From contig DATEMU010000011.1 in NCBI GenBank assembly GCA_035275405.1, positions 87,831-151,830 on the forward strand: a stretch of 64,000 bases of DNA, read 5' to 3'. Position 1 is the first letter of the stretch, and every line of letters begins with the position of its first letter. This document shows positions 18,030 through 26,972 of the stretch, one piece after another. Source of the stretch: Phycisphaerae bacterium. Its GTDB lineage: Bacteria; Planctomycetota; Phycisphaerae; UBA1845; UTPLA1. Position numbers and translations under genes: made by a program. The notes under the pieces are model-generated. The model did not search any database and was not told where the DNA came from. It saw only the letters and a list, made by a program, of their open reading frames with translations.

Positions 18030-21000
18030 TCATCGGCGGCGGAAGTATCTCATGGCGACCAACCCGCAAAAGGCGCCGAGGATGGCCATCGGGCAGCCGA
18101 GGCCGCAGAGGGACGACAGGAAAAACGACAGAATAGGGACGGAACAGAGATCAGAGGGCTGCGTTCCGCCGGCGGGGCCAAGGGCCGGAGCGCCAGGGTC
18201 CTGGATTGAACCATTGGCCGTCAGATCAGCATCGCCGCGCTGACCGTCGACGAAGTGCAGGGTGATCGTATGGCCGTTGATCTCCGCGCCGGTGGTGCCG
18301 TCGAAGAGGAACTCGTACCAGTGAGGCGCGGGCTGACCGGGCTCGGGGCCGAACTTCCAGTATGTGTTAATTTGTGCCTCGGGTGGGAGGTCGACGATGA
18401 CCTGCACCTGCGCGGCGGCACCGGCGGAGAATCCGTTAATCACATAGCTTAGGAAACCGGCGGGGAACTCGACGCCGGCGGGGGTGTCGTCGGGCGAGGG
18501 GTTTGACCCCGCGGAGACGGAGGCCAATTGCGACCCGGCGGGGGCGACGATGGTGACGTAATTGCCGTCCGCATTGGGAAGGGACGTGACATTTTCCTGT
18601 TGACTGTCGGGCACGCCGTCGTTGTTCCCATCACCGTTGTTGGGCGCGCCGTTTTCCATCTCCTCACTAACGCCGTCCTGATCGGTCGTCGGCGGCTCGG
18701 GTGAGCCACAGCCCGCCGTGCCGGGAGCGGTCTTGTTAGGGTCGTCCGGGCAACCGTCGGAGCTGTTGGGCGTCCCGTCGCCGTCTCGATCGGCGTCGAC
18801 GCAATCGGCCGTGTCGTCGTTATCGAGATCAGGGAAGCCTTCGTCCGCGCCGCCGGCGCAGTTGTTGTCCAGGCCGTCACAAACTTCCGCGACGCCGGGA
18901 TGAATGGCCGGGTTGGAATCGTCGCAATCGGTATTGACAGAGGCCTCCCCGACGTCCGTACAGTCGAGGTCGCCGGAATTCACCGTCGTGGTCGCGCCGA
19001 AGCCATCATCGTCCCCATCATTGAAACATGTTTCGCCGCCGCTGCAATCCTGGTCAATCTCGTCTCCGGCGATCTCCGCCGCGCCGGGATGTACGCTCGC
19101 CGCGGAGTCGTCGCAGTCATCGTCGTTGGCCGACTCGCCGGCATCCAGGCAATCGTCGTCCGCCGACACGACCGTCCCGGCCGAGCCAAACGTATCGCCG
19201 TCGCCGTCCACGAAGCACGAGATCGAATCGGAGCCGTTGCAGTCCTGATCGATCCCGTCGCCGACGATCTCCGTCGCGCCGGGGTGGATGGTGTCGTCGC
19301 CATCGTCGCAATCGTCGTCATTGGCCGACTCGCCCGTGTCAGTGCAATCGTTGTCTACCGAGGCCACGGTCGTCACACTACCGAATCCGTCCGTATCGCT
19401 GTCACCAAAGCACGTCTCGCCGCCACTGCAGTCCTGGTCGACGCCGTCACCCACTGTCTCCACAGCGCCGGGGTGGATTGTGGGCTCGGCGTCGTTGCAG
19501 TCCGCGTTGTTCGCTACATGGTTGGCAGGGGCCGCGCAGGCGTTCACCGCCGAGGCGGCTGCATCGCCGAAGGTGTCCCCGTCGATGTCGGGATAAAAGG
19601 CCGTCGTCACTCCGTCATCGATCTGGGTGTCGCAATCGTCGTCGATCTCGTTGCAGGTTTCGGCCGCACCGGGGTAAATATTGGGGTTGGCGTCATTGCA
19701 ATCGTCATCATTGTCCGACTCGCCCGCGTCGGTGCAGTCACCATCCGCCGATACGATGGTCGTTGTCGAACCGAACGTATCGCCGTCCCCATCCATGAAG
19801 CAGGACTGCGTGTCCACGCCGTTGCAGTCCTGATCGATTCCGTCGCCGACAATCTCCGTCGCGCCGGGGTGAATCGTGTCGTCGCCGTCGTTGCAATCGT
19901 CGCTGGTGGAGGACTCACCGACATCCGCGCAATCATCGTCCGCCGAGGCGGCCGTCGTCGGAGTGCCGAAGCCGTCGCCGTCGCCGTCCACATAACATAT
20001 TTCGGCGCCGGAGCAATCATCGTCGACGTCATTGCCGACGATCTCCATGGCCCCGGGATAGACCGAAGCGGCGGCATCGTTGCAGTCGGTGTCCACGGAG
20101 GACTCGCCGGCATCCGCGCAGTCGAGATCGGCGGAATTGACGGTCGAGGTCGTGCCGAAGCCGTCGCCGTCGGCATCGTGGTAGCACCGATCACCGCCGC
20201 TGCAGTCCTGGTCGATCCCGTCGTCGATGATTTCCGTTGCACCGGGGTGGATCGCAATGTCTGCGTCGTTGCAATCGGTGTTCACGGAGGACTCGTCGGC
20301 ATCCGCGCAATCGAGGTCGCCGGAATTGACGGTTGATGTCGTGCCAAATCCGTCGCCGTCGGTGTCGTTGAAACACTGTTCGGCGCCGTTGCAATCCTGG
20401 TCGATCCCGTCGCCGACGACTTCCGTTGCGCCGGGGTAGACCGCGGCGGCGGCATCGTTGCAATCGGTGTTCACGGAGGACTCGCTGGCATCCGCGCAGT
20501 CGAGGTCGGCGGAATTGACGGTCGATGTCGTGCCGAAGCCGTCGCCGTCGCCGTCGTTGTAGCACCGGTCGCCGCCGCTGCAGTCCTGGTCGATTCCGTC
20601 GCCCACAATTTCCGTCGCGCCGGGGTAGATATTCGGGTCATTGTCATTGCAGTCCGCAGGCGGCGATATGCCGTCCATATCGTCGTCGGGCGGGGCAAGT
20701 TCGTAGGCGCCCATGTCGTCGACGGGGCCCTGCGGGCGGGCGACGCCGCGCTGGTCGGTCGCGGGGGCAAACGATGCGCTGGCCGACTCCAACGCGGGGC
20801 TGGTCGCGCCCAGGGCATGCGTCGCGGTCGTCCCGGGGGCGTTGACCATCAGCGGCCCGAGAAGAGGGTTGACGTTGTTCTTGTCGGTCGGTTGGGTGAA
20901 GGTGGTTCCCGACGTGTCGCTGATGAGATTGAAGCCGCCGGAAGTCGGCGGGCGGGCGAAGTCGGCGTCCAGGGGATTGTTGAAGATGTTTCGGACCGTG

Positions 21001-21920
21001 CTGTTGGCGATGATGGTGTTGCGGACGGTGACGATGGGATCGCCGATGAAGTCGTTCTGTCCGATGTAGCCATAGCGATTGGAGGCGATGGTGACGTTGG
21101 TCAGGGTGCCGCCCGTCGCACCGCCGCCATAGTCGATGCCGCCGGTGAAGCCGCCTCCCGTGCCGTTACCGCTGAGGGTGCTGTTCGTGATGTTGCACGT
21201 GCCGGCGTTGACATCGACTCCGGTACCGGTGTGTCCGCTGACGGCGCTGCCGGTGATTGTGGCCGTGCGATAGTTCGTTCCGTCGGCCCCGTGAGTGATG
21301 CCGCTGCCGGTGTTGCCGGAGATAGTGGAGTTGGTGATGTTAAGGGTGCACTGGCTATAGAGGCCCGCGCCGGAACCGGACGTACTTCCGGAGAGGACGA
21401 CGTTATTCAAGTTGAGGGTGAGAAAGCGCGAACTGGCTTCGATGCCGCCACCGCGATTCGACGCGCCAAAAGTAGAGGTGTTTCCGCCCGTGATCGTGAC
21501 GTTGTTGATCGTTACGGTGGCGTCGGGAATGAGAATATCGACGGGCATGTGAAACACGCGGTGACCCAGACCCGCGGCGGAGATCGTCGTGGTGGAAGCG
21601 CCCGCGCCGTTGATGGTGAGTCCGCCGGTGGCGATATCCAAGTCTCCGATCGTCGCGTCAGTATCGCTCGTGCCGGAGGCGATGGTCAGCGCGTAGGCGC
21701 CGGATGGAAGGGTAATGATGTCCGCCCCGGCGGCGGCGTTGGCAGCGAGGATCGCCTCGCGGAGGGAACAATCGCCCATGTCGCACGTCCCTGGCACGGG
21801 GTCGTCGGTCCGGGTCACGTCGAAAGTCGCCGCGAAGGACCGCGCGGTCGCGACGGCGCTGAGAACGGCCACTAGGGGGAATGTGATTTTGGTTGGTCGG
21901 AAGGAAGCTCGATATCGCAT
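18030..21920 (-). CDS. Giant surface protein: beta-helix, MopRM repeats, C-terminal anchor
   Basis: ATG 21920 (GGGAG 9 bases upstream) gives 1296 residues. A signal peptide is followed by the CSLREAI motif and a right-handed beta-helix region rich in NxTxSGN turns. Ten units beginning D-C-N-D and containing PGATE and DxDGDxFG follow (18834-20654). They are long variants of the MopRM metal-binding motif (Cu-binding MopE type), each with about four Cys. Next are a thrombospondin type-3-like Asp/Asn stretch and a domain like choice-of-anchor U (SYVINGFSAGAAAQVQV). The protein ends in a hydrophobic helix and RRR, a sorting-type tail. It is likely an exported, Ca- or Cu-binding surface protein. 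The divergent neighbour is the ECF sigma gene. Confidence 0.9.
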   Translation of the reverse strand: MRYRASFRPTKITFPLVAVLSAVATARSFAATFDVTRTDDPVPGTCDMGDCSLREAILAANAAAGADIITLPSGAYALTIASGTSDTDATIGDLDIATGGLTINGAGASTTTISAAGLGHRVFHMPVDILIPDATVTINNVTITGGNTSTFGASNRGGGIEASSRFLTLNLNNVVLSGSTSGSGAGLYSQCTLNITNSTISGNTGSGITHGADGTNYRTATITGSAVSGHTGTGVDVNAGTCNITNSTLSGNGTGGGFTGGIDYGGGATGGTLTNVTIASNRYGYIGQNDFIGDPIVTVRNTIIANSTVRNIFNNPLDADFARPPTSGGFNLISDTSGTTFTQPTDKNNVNPLLGPLMVNAPGTTATHALGATSPALESASASFAPATDQRGVARPQGPVDDMGAYELAPPDDDMDGISPPADCNDNDPNIYPGATEIVGDGIDQDCSGGDRCYNDGDGDGFGTTSTVNSADLDCADASESSVNTDCNDAAAAVYPGATEVVGDGIDQDCNGAEQCFNDTDGDGFGTTSTVNSGDLDCADADESSVNTDCNDADIAIHPGATEIIDDGIDQDCSGGDRCYHDADGDGFGTTSTVNSADLDCADAGESSVDTDCNDAAASVYPGAMEIVGNDVDDDCSGAEICYVDGDGDGFGTPTTAASADDDCADVGESSTSDDCNDGDDTIHPGATEIVGDGIDQDCNGVDTQSCFMDGDGDTFGSTTTIVSADGDCTDAGESDNDDDCNDANPNIYPGAAETCNEIDDDCDTQIDDGVTTAFYPDIDGDTFGDAAASAVNACAAPANHVANNADCNDAEPTIHPGAVETVGDGVDQDCSGGETCFGDSDTDGFGSVTTVASVDNDCTDTGESANDDDCDDGDDTIHPGATEIVGDGIDQDCNGSDSISCFVDGDGDTFGSAGTVVSADDDCLDAGESANDDDCDDSAASVHPGAAEIAGDEIDQDCSGGETCFNDGDDDGFGATTTVNSGDLDCTDVGEASVNTDCDDSNPAIHPGVAEVCDGLDNNCAGGADEGFPDLDNDDTADCVDADRDGDGTPNSSDGCPDDPNKTAPGTAGCGSPEPPTTDQDGVSEEMENGAPNNGDGNNDGVPDSQQENVTSLPNADGNYVTIVAPAGSQLASVSAGSNPSPDDTPAGVEFPAGFLSYVINGFSAGAAAQVQVIVDLPPEAQINTYWKFGPEPGQPAPHWYEFLFDGTTGAEINGHTITLHFVDGQRGDADLTANGSIQDPGAPALGPAGGTQPSDLCSVPILSFFLSSLCGLGCPMAILGAFCGLVAMRYFRRR
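18834..20654 (-). repeat. Ten tandem MopRM-like coding repeats (about 190 bp each)
   Basis: The coding repeats are about 63 codons each and keep the frame D-C-N-D...PGA-x-E...D-x-D...C-x-D-x-D-x-D-G-F/T-G...D-C. Unit 6 is a shorter canonical form (ETCNEIDDDCDTQIDDG), unlike the other nine, and unit 10 is truncated. Neighbouring units are similar at the DNA level, implying recent duplication and possible copy-number change. Confidence 0.85.
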
Positions 21921-21970
21921 GGCAATTCTCCCAAAGGTCCGCGACCGCGCGCTGCGCGGACTTCGATGGG

Positions 21971-22000
21971 GTGTACCCCTGGACAGGTGGGTTCTCACAC
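21971..22000 (-). promoter_or_regulatory. Candidate ECF-type promoter of the surface protein gene
   Basis: On the minus strand GTGTGAGAAC (22000-21991) is followed after 15 bases by TACAC (21975-21971). The same 10-mer with the same 15-base gap to TA sits on the plus strand at 22059-22088. GAAC-type -35 elements are typical for ECF sigma factors. Confidence 0.6.
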
Positions 22001-22058
22001 TGAAAATGACACCGATTCAACGGATTTGGAGCGGTCGGCGCGAGGATCGGCCCGCATG

Positions 22059-22088
22059 GTGTGAGAACGCGCCTTCGGATGGGTATCC
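22059..22088 (+). promoter_or_regulatory. Candidate ECF-type promoter of the sigma/kinase genes
   Basis: GTGTGAGAAC (22059-22068), then 15 bases, then TATCC (22084-22088), about 95 bp before the sigma factor start. It mirrors the element driving the divergent surface protein, so the sigma factor may control itself and its neighbour. Confidence 0.6.
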
Positions 22089-22182
22089 GAGGAGGAAATG
22101 AGCCCCGGCACGCCCGATGGGTCAAAAATGAACAGACCGGCACAGATTGGTAAGATGGACGTCGCGGGAGGACGGCGCGCGC

Positions 22183-22758
22183 GTGGACACGACCCATCCC
22201 AGTCTGTTGCTGCGTTTGAAAGATCATCGGGACGCGGCGGCGTGGCAGGTGTTCGACGACATCTACCGGCCGATGATGGAGCGGTTCGCGCTGGTCCGCG
22301 GGCTCGCCCCTGCGGATGCCGAGGATGTCGTCCAGCAGTGCATGGCGGCGCTCGCGGATCACATTCGATCGTTTGAATACGACCCCGCGAAGGGCCGCTT
22401 CAAGTCCTGGTTGCGGACGATGGTGAACAACAAGGTGCGCAACTTCGTGCGCGACCGGAGGGAAGTGGCGGGCGACAGCGGCCCGTTTCGGGACTTGGCT
22501 TCGCCGGAAGCGTCGGCGGAGGAAGTATTCGAAAAGCTGTGGAAGCAGGAGCACCTGTGGCATTGCCTGCGACGGATCGAGGCGCAAGTGGACGCGACGA
22601 CCTTCACCGCCTTTCGGCTTTTTGTGCTGGAACAGCGGCCGGTCGAGGAGGTCAGCGCGGCATCGGGCCTGTCGGCGAACAACGTGTACACGATCAAGTG
22701 GCGACTGACGCAGAAAGTCGCGGAAATGATGGCCGAGTTGGTGGGCGACGACGGGTGA
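22183..22758 (+). CDS. ECF-type RNA polymerase sigma factor
   Basis: Starting at GTG 22183 (GGGAGG about 11 bases upstream) gives 191 residues beginning VDTTHPSLLLRLKD, the usual opening of planctomycete ECF sigma factors. Region 2 (WQVFDDIYRPMMERF...DAEDVVQQCMAALADHI) and its KSWLRTMVNNKVRNFVRDR follow. Region 4 is around ATTFTAFRLFVLEQRPVEEVSAASGLSANNVYTIKWRL. The ATG 22147 is in frame but has no ribosome site. The kinase gene follows after 4 bp, so the two are co-expressed; such sigma/kinase pairs suggest control by phosphorylation or sequestration. Confidence 0.87.
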   Translation: MDTTHPSLLLRLKDHRDAAAWQVFDDIYRPMMERFALVRGLAPADAEDVVQQCMAALADHIRSFEYDPAKGRFKSWLRTMVNNKVRNFVRDRREVAGDSGPFRDLASPEASAEEVFEKLWKQEHLWHCLRRIEAQVDATTFTAFRLFVLEQRPVEEVSAASGLSANNVYTIKWRLTQKVAEMMAELVGDDG

Positions 22759-22762
22759 GTCA

Positions 22763-25345
22763 ATGGCGGGCTGTCTGAACGAGACGGACCTGCTGCACTT
22801 TCACGCGCAGCAGCTGGAGAAGGCCGAGCGGGTCCGAATAGAGGAGCATCTCTCGTCGTGCGCGGCGTGCGCGGAGCGCGACGCGGCGATGGTGCGTCGG
22901 CACGAAAGCTGGCTGCAACAGCTTCGGGAAGCTGGTCCGCCGCTTCGAAGGACCGCGGAGGGGACGATTCCGCGGGCGATCGCACCGGGGGCGATCTCGG
23001 GATACGAGATCGTCGAAGAGATCAGCCGCGGGGGACAGGGGATTGTCTATCGCGCGATTCAGAAGTCCACCAAGCGCGAGGTCGCGTTGAAGGTCTTGCG
23101 CGAGGGTCCGTTCGCATCGCGGGAGGCGCGGAGGCGGTTTGAGCGGGAGGTGGAGCTGGTCGCGGGATTGCGGCACCCCAACATCGTGGCGGTCTTCGAC
23201 TCGGGCGTGACAGCGGACGGCCGGCATTACTGCGTGATGGACTATGTGCGTGGCGCGCGGCTGGACCGGTATGTGCGGGAGGGCGGATTGGCATTGGACG
23301 ATGTGTTCCGGTTGTTTGCCACCGTCTGCGATGCGGTGAATTTTGCCCATCAGCGCGGGGTGATCCATCGCGATTTGAAGCCGTCGAACATCCTCGTCGA
23401 AGTGGGCGGAGAGCCGAAAGTACTGGATTTCGGCCTGGCCAAGCAGACCGGCACAATCGATGACAAACTGGTGACGGAGACGCAGATGGTCGCGGGGACA
23501 CTGCCCTATCTATCGCCGGAGCAGGCGCGGGGGCGCGTCGACGAGGTGGATATTCGCAGCGACGTGTATGCGCTGGGCGTGGTGTTGTACGAGTTGATCA
23601 CGGGGCGGTTGCCGTATCGAGTCGAGGGGGATGTTCCGACGGCGCTCCGCACCATCGCGGAGACGCCGCCTTCGCCGCCGAGCACGATCAGCGACCGGGG
23701 CGATTCGATTTCGATCGGCCACATCGACGACGAGGTCGGGACGATACTGCTCAAGGCGCTCTCCAAGGAGCGCGAACGTCGCTATCAGAGCGCGGGGGAC
23801 CTGGCGCGTGATCTTCGACATTACCTGGCGGGCGAACCGATCGAGGCCAAGCGGGACAGCCATTGGTACGTCCTGAAGAAGTCATTGCGGCGACATCGCG
23901 CGGCGGTCGCGGTCAGCGTGGCATTCGCCCTGCTCGTCATTTCGGCGACGATCAGCCTGGCGATCCTGTACGGCCGTCAATCGGGCCTGCTGGCGCAAGT
24001 GCAACAACAGAAGGGGCTGGCCGAGGACGCCGAGCACCGGGCCCGCCAGCGCTTTGAGGACCTGCGCGGCCTGGCCGGCACCGTCATCACAGAGTTGGAC
24101 GATCGCGTGCGTTACCTGTCGGGATCGACGCCGGCGCGAGAGTTGCTCGTCAAGACAGGTCTGGAGTATCTGAACCGCCTGGCGTCGACGACGGCGGAGG
24201 ACGATTGGCAAACGCGGGCGGAAATGGGGACGGCGTTTTTCAAGTTGGGAGATGTGCAGGGCGATCCCGACGTCCCCAACCTCGGCGATCCGGAAGGCGC
24301 GTTGGAGAGCTATCGACGCGGGTTGGCGCATGTGGAGGCCGCGGCGCGGGGATTGCCGAACGATGCCGCGCGGCACCGGGCGCTGGCGACGGCGTACAAC
24401 CGGATCGGGCGGCTGCTGAGCGCCATGGGCCGCGAAGGAGAAGCGCGGGAGCATTACGATCGGGCGCAGGCGGTACTCGAACGACTGATTGCGACCCGCC
24501 CGGACGATGTCGATCTTCAGCGCGATCTGACATTCAACGTTCAACAGATAGCGTATCAACATCGGGTCGCGGGGCGGCTGGCCGAGGCCCTGGAGATTTA
24601 CCGGAGGGTCCTCGCCCTGTTGGAGCAGGATGCGACGGATCCGCCGGAGTTGCACGGGGTGTCGGCGACTCGGGACCAGATCGGGCGCATCCTGAGCGAA
24701 CAGGGGAAGCTGGGCGAGGCCTTTGAGGAGCATCGGCGGTGCGCGGATTTGTTGGAGCGGGCCGTCGCGCTGGCCCCCAACGCGGCGCCGTATCAGCGGG
24801 ATTTGGCGGTGGCATACGATCGGATGGGACTCATCGAGCAACAACGGGGGCACGCACCCGCCGCGCTGGAACACTTGAAGAGATCACTGGAGATCAGTCG
24901 GCGCCTCGGCGAGACCGATGTGGCCGATCACAAGGCGCTGGCCAACGTGGCCGCGGCGCATTGTCGGATTGGGGAGATTGAACTGGCCGCCGGCGATCAC
25001 CCGGCGGCGCGGCGAAGCTTCGATCATTATTACGAGGCGGCTAAAAAACTGGTGGCGATGACTGGCAACAGCGCCGCGGCAGAGCGCGATTTGGCAGTAT
25101 CGCATTACAAGCTGGCGGAATGGCACACCGCCGAAGGCAAGAGAGCGGAAGCCACGTCCGCCGATCGGCTCGCGAGTTGGCGCGAAGCGCGGAAACAACT
25201 GGAGGCGTGTGAAGCCGTATTCAGACAGCTAAGCGAGCGCGGCAGGCTGGCGGCGGCGGATGCGAAGGTGCTTGACGAATTGGCGGCGGAGATCGCGGAG
25301 TGTGACGGAAAGACCGCGACGTTGGAGGCGGCGGACCGGAAATAA
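22763..25345 (+). CDS. Zinc-finger Ser/Thr protein kinase with TPR sensor part
   Basis: The 860-residue protein starts with a zf-HC2-like motif (H29-x3-C33-x2-C36), the fold used by ZAS anti-sigma factors. A complete Hanks-type kinase domain (about 81-355) follows, with a glycine loop SRGGQGIVY, VALK (Lys110), HRDLKPSN (Asp204), DFG (222-224) and SPEQA. A single membrane helix spans about 380-403, and TPR-like helices fill about 430-840 outside the membrane. This would let an outside signal act on the ECF sigma factor encoded 4 bp upstream, inferred from the domain order. It ends 29 bp from the convergent pepD stop. Confidence 0.9.
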   Translation: MAGCLNETDLLHFHAQQLEKAERVRIEEHLSSCAACAERDAAMVRRHESWLQQLREAGPPLRRTAEGTIPRAIAPGAISGYEIVEEISRGGQGIVYRAIQKSTKREVALKVLREGPFASREARRRFEREVELVAGLRHPNIVAVFDSGVTADGRHYCVMDYVRGARLDRYVREGGLALDDVFRLFATVCDAVNFAHQRGVIHRDLKPSNILVEVGGEPKVLDFGLAKQTGTIDDKLVTETQMVAGTLPYLSPEQARGRVDEVDIRSDVYALGVVLYELITGRLPYRVEGDVPTALRTIAETPPSPPSTISDRGDSISIGHIDDEVGTILLKALSKERERRYQSAGDLARDLRHYLAGEPIEAKRDSHWYVLKKSLRRHRAAVAVSVAFALLVISATISLAILYGRQSGLLAQVQQQKGLAEDAEHRARQRFEDLRGLAGTVITELDDRVRYLSGSTPARELLVKTGLEYLNRLASTTAEDDWQTRAEMGTAFFKLGDVQGDPDVPNLGDPEGALESYRRGLAHVEAAARGLPNDAARHRALATAYNRIGRLLSAMGREGEAREHYDRAQAVLERLIATRPDDVDLQRDLTFNVQQIAYQHRVAGRLAEALEIYRRVLALLEQDATDPPELHGVSATRDQIGRILSEQGKLGEAFEEHRRCADLLERAVALAPNAAPYQRDLAVAYDRMGLIEQQRGHAPAALEHLKRSLEISRRLGETDVADHKALANVAAAHCRIGEIELAAGDHPAARRSFDHYYEAAKKLVAMTGNSAAAERDLAVSHYKLAEWHTAEGKRAEATSADRLASWREARKQLEACEAVFRQLSERGRLAAADAKVLDELAAEIAECDGKTATLEAADRK

Positions 25346-25374
25346 GCGCCGAGCCTTTGTTGGTTTCGCATCGT

Positions 25375-26874
25375 CTATTCGCCGGGGCCACGCTTGGCCA
25401 GGTCGGCCAGTACCGCGAGGAGATAGCGGTACATCCGCTCGACGCTGGCGACTTCAACCCGTTCCCCGGGGCTGTGCGCCCCCTGGATGTTGGGACCGAA
25501 GGAGACCATGTCCATGCTGCCGACGCGCTCGCCGATGATGCCGCATTCGAGACCGGCGTGGATGGAGGCGATGCGCGGCGCTTTCTGGAACACGCGCTCG
25601 TAAGCGGCGCGGCAAACGGCGAGCGTGGGCGACTGGAGATTGGGGGCCCAGCCGGGATACTCGTTGGCCCGCTCGGCCTGCGCGCCGGCGAGGCGCGCGA
25701 TGGCGGCGATCTTCGAGAGGACCGTGCACATATCCGTGTTGCTGGAACTGCGCGTCAGGCAGCCAACTTCGACGCGGAGAGTTCCTTCGGCGGAGGTGCT
25801 CTTGATCGTCGTCGTGCCGTTGGAAGTCTGAACCAGGCCGGGGATTTCGGGAACGACGGCGAGGACGCCGTGCGGCAAGGCCGCGAGCGCCGTCAGGACG
25901 CGCCGCGTGTCGTCGACGGATGCGACGGCAGGGGCCGCCACTGACTGGACGGTGATCTTGCAACCGGCTTCGCCCAGGGCCACGGCGTGGGCCTGCATCG
26001 ACTTGGCGGAATTGGTCAATTTTTCGGACAATCCGCGTGGGCCTGTGACGGTCGCCGCGGCTTCGCGGGGGATCGCGTTGCGCTTGCTGCCGCCGGAAAT
26101 CGTGGCGAGTTGGATTTGCGGTTCGTCGATCGCCTGCAGCGTTTGCCAGAGGACCGCGATGGCGCTGACGCGATTAAGGTGAATGTCGCAGCCCGAGTGT
26201 CCGCCGGTCAAGCCGGTGATGACAAGTTGGCATGACTCGGCGCCAGGCGGAGGCGCGGCCATCGGAAGGGACCAGATGAGCGTCGTGTCGGTCCCTCCGG
26301 CGCAGCCGATGTAAATCGCGTCATCCTCCTCGGAGTCGAGATTGAGCATGCGGCGGCCCTTGAAGAAGTCGGGGGCGATGGCCTTCGCGCCGGACATGCC
26401 GTCTTCTTCGTCAATGGTGCAGAGGATTTCGAGCGGTCCGTGGACGGCAGCAGGCTCGGTCGCCGCAGCCAAAGCGAGGGAGACGCCAATGCCGTTGTCG
26501 GCGCCCAGGGTGGTCCCGTCGGCGCGGATAATCTGCTTGCCGTCGGCGCTCTTGTCCAACAGCAGACGGATGGGATCGGAGTCGAAATTGTGGGTCGTGC
26601 CCGAGTCCTTTTCGCAGACCATATCGAGATGGCCCTGCAGCACAATGGCGGGGGCGCTTTCACAGCCCTTCGTGGCAGGGACTTCGATGACAAGATTGCC
26701 GATGGAATCCTCGCGAACCTTGAATCTGTGCGACTCGGCAAGTTGTTTCACGTGAGCCCGGATTTTCTGCTCGCGCTTGGACGGTCGGGGCACCGCCGCG
26801 ATTCCGGCAAAAAATCGCCAGACGGACTGCGGAGCGAGCGATTCAATTGCAGAACGATCAGCGTCGGTATTCAT
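25375..26874 (-). CDS. pepD: Aminoacyl-histidine dipeptidase (PepD, M20 family)
   Basis: The 499-residue protein keeps the PepD metal-binding motifs: GHLDMVCEK (first His and Asp), LGADNGIGVS, DEEDGMSG, the LDSEEDDAIYIGCAGG segment and the C-terminal HAGLECGIIGERVGSMDMVSFGP. PepD hydrolyses Xaa-His and other dipeptides with Zn or Co. It is a cytosolic peptidase of normal length for the family. No signal peptide is seen. It is divergent from the SagB-like gene. Confidence 0.93.
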   Translation of the reverse strand: MNTDADRSAIESLAPQSVWRFFAGIAAVPRPSKREQKIRAHVKQLAESHRFKVREDSIGNLVIEVPATKGCESAPAIVLQGHLDMVCEKDSGTTHNFDSDPIRLLLDKSADGKQIIRADGTTLGADNGIGVSLALAAATEPAAVHGPLEILCTIDEEDGMSGAKAIAPDFFKGRRMLNLDSEEDDAIYIGCAGGTDTTLIWSLPMAAPPPGAESCQLVITGLTGGHSGCDIHLNRVSAIAVLWQTLQAIDEPQIQLATISGGSKRNAIPREAAATVTGPRGLSEKLTNSAKSMQAHAVALGEAGCKITVQSVAAPAVASVDDTRRVLTALAALPHGVLAVVPEIPGLVQTSNGTTTIKSTSAEGTLRVEVGCLTRSSSNTDMCTVLSKIAAIARLAGAQAERANEYPGWAPNLQSPTLAVCRAAYERVFQKAPRIASIHAGLECGIIGERVGSMDMVSFGPNIQGAHSPGERVEVASVERMYRYLLAVLADLAKRGPGE

Positions 26875-26972
26875 GGCTACCTCTCTTTCCTGATCCGCGC
26901 AGTTTACAACTGATCGGCCCCTGGGAACCAGTCCGGTATAATCCCAACGAAACTACGGCTATTTAAGGTGCC

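Noticed and set aside
18900..20336. 478-codon plus-strand frame opposite the MopRM repeats
   Set aside because: Repetitive Val/Ile/Arg text is the complement of the coding repeats.
18834..20654. Regular repeats that could look like a CRISPR array
   Set aside because: Units are about 190 bp, in frame and coding for MopRM-type domains.
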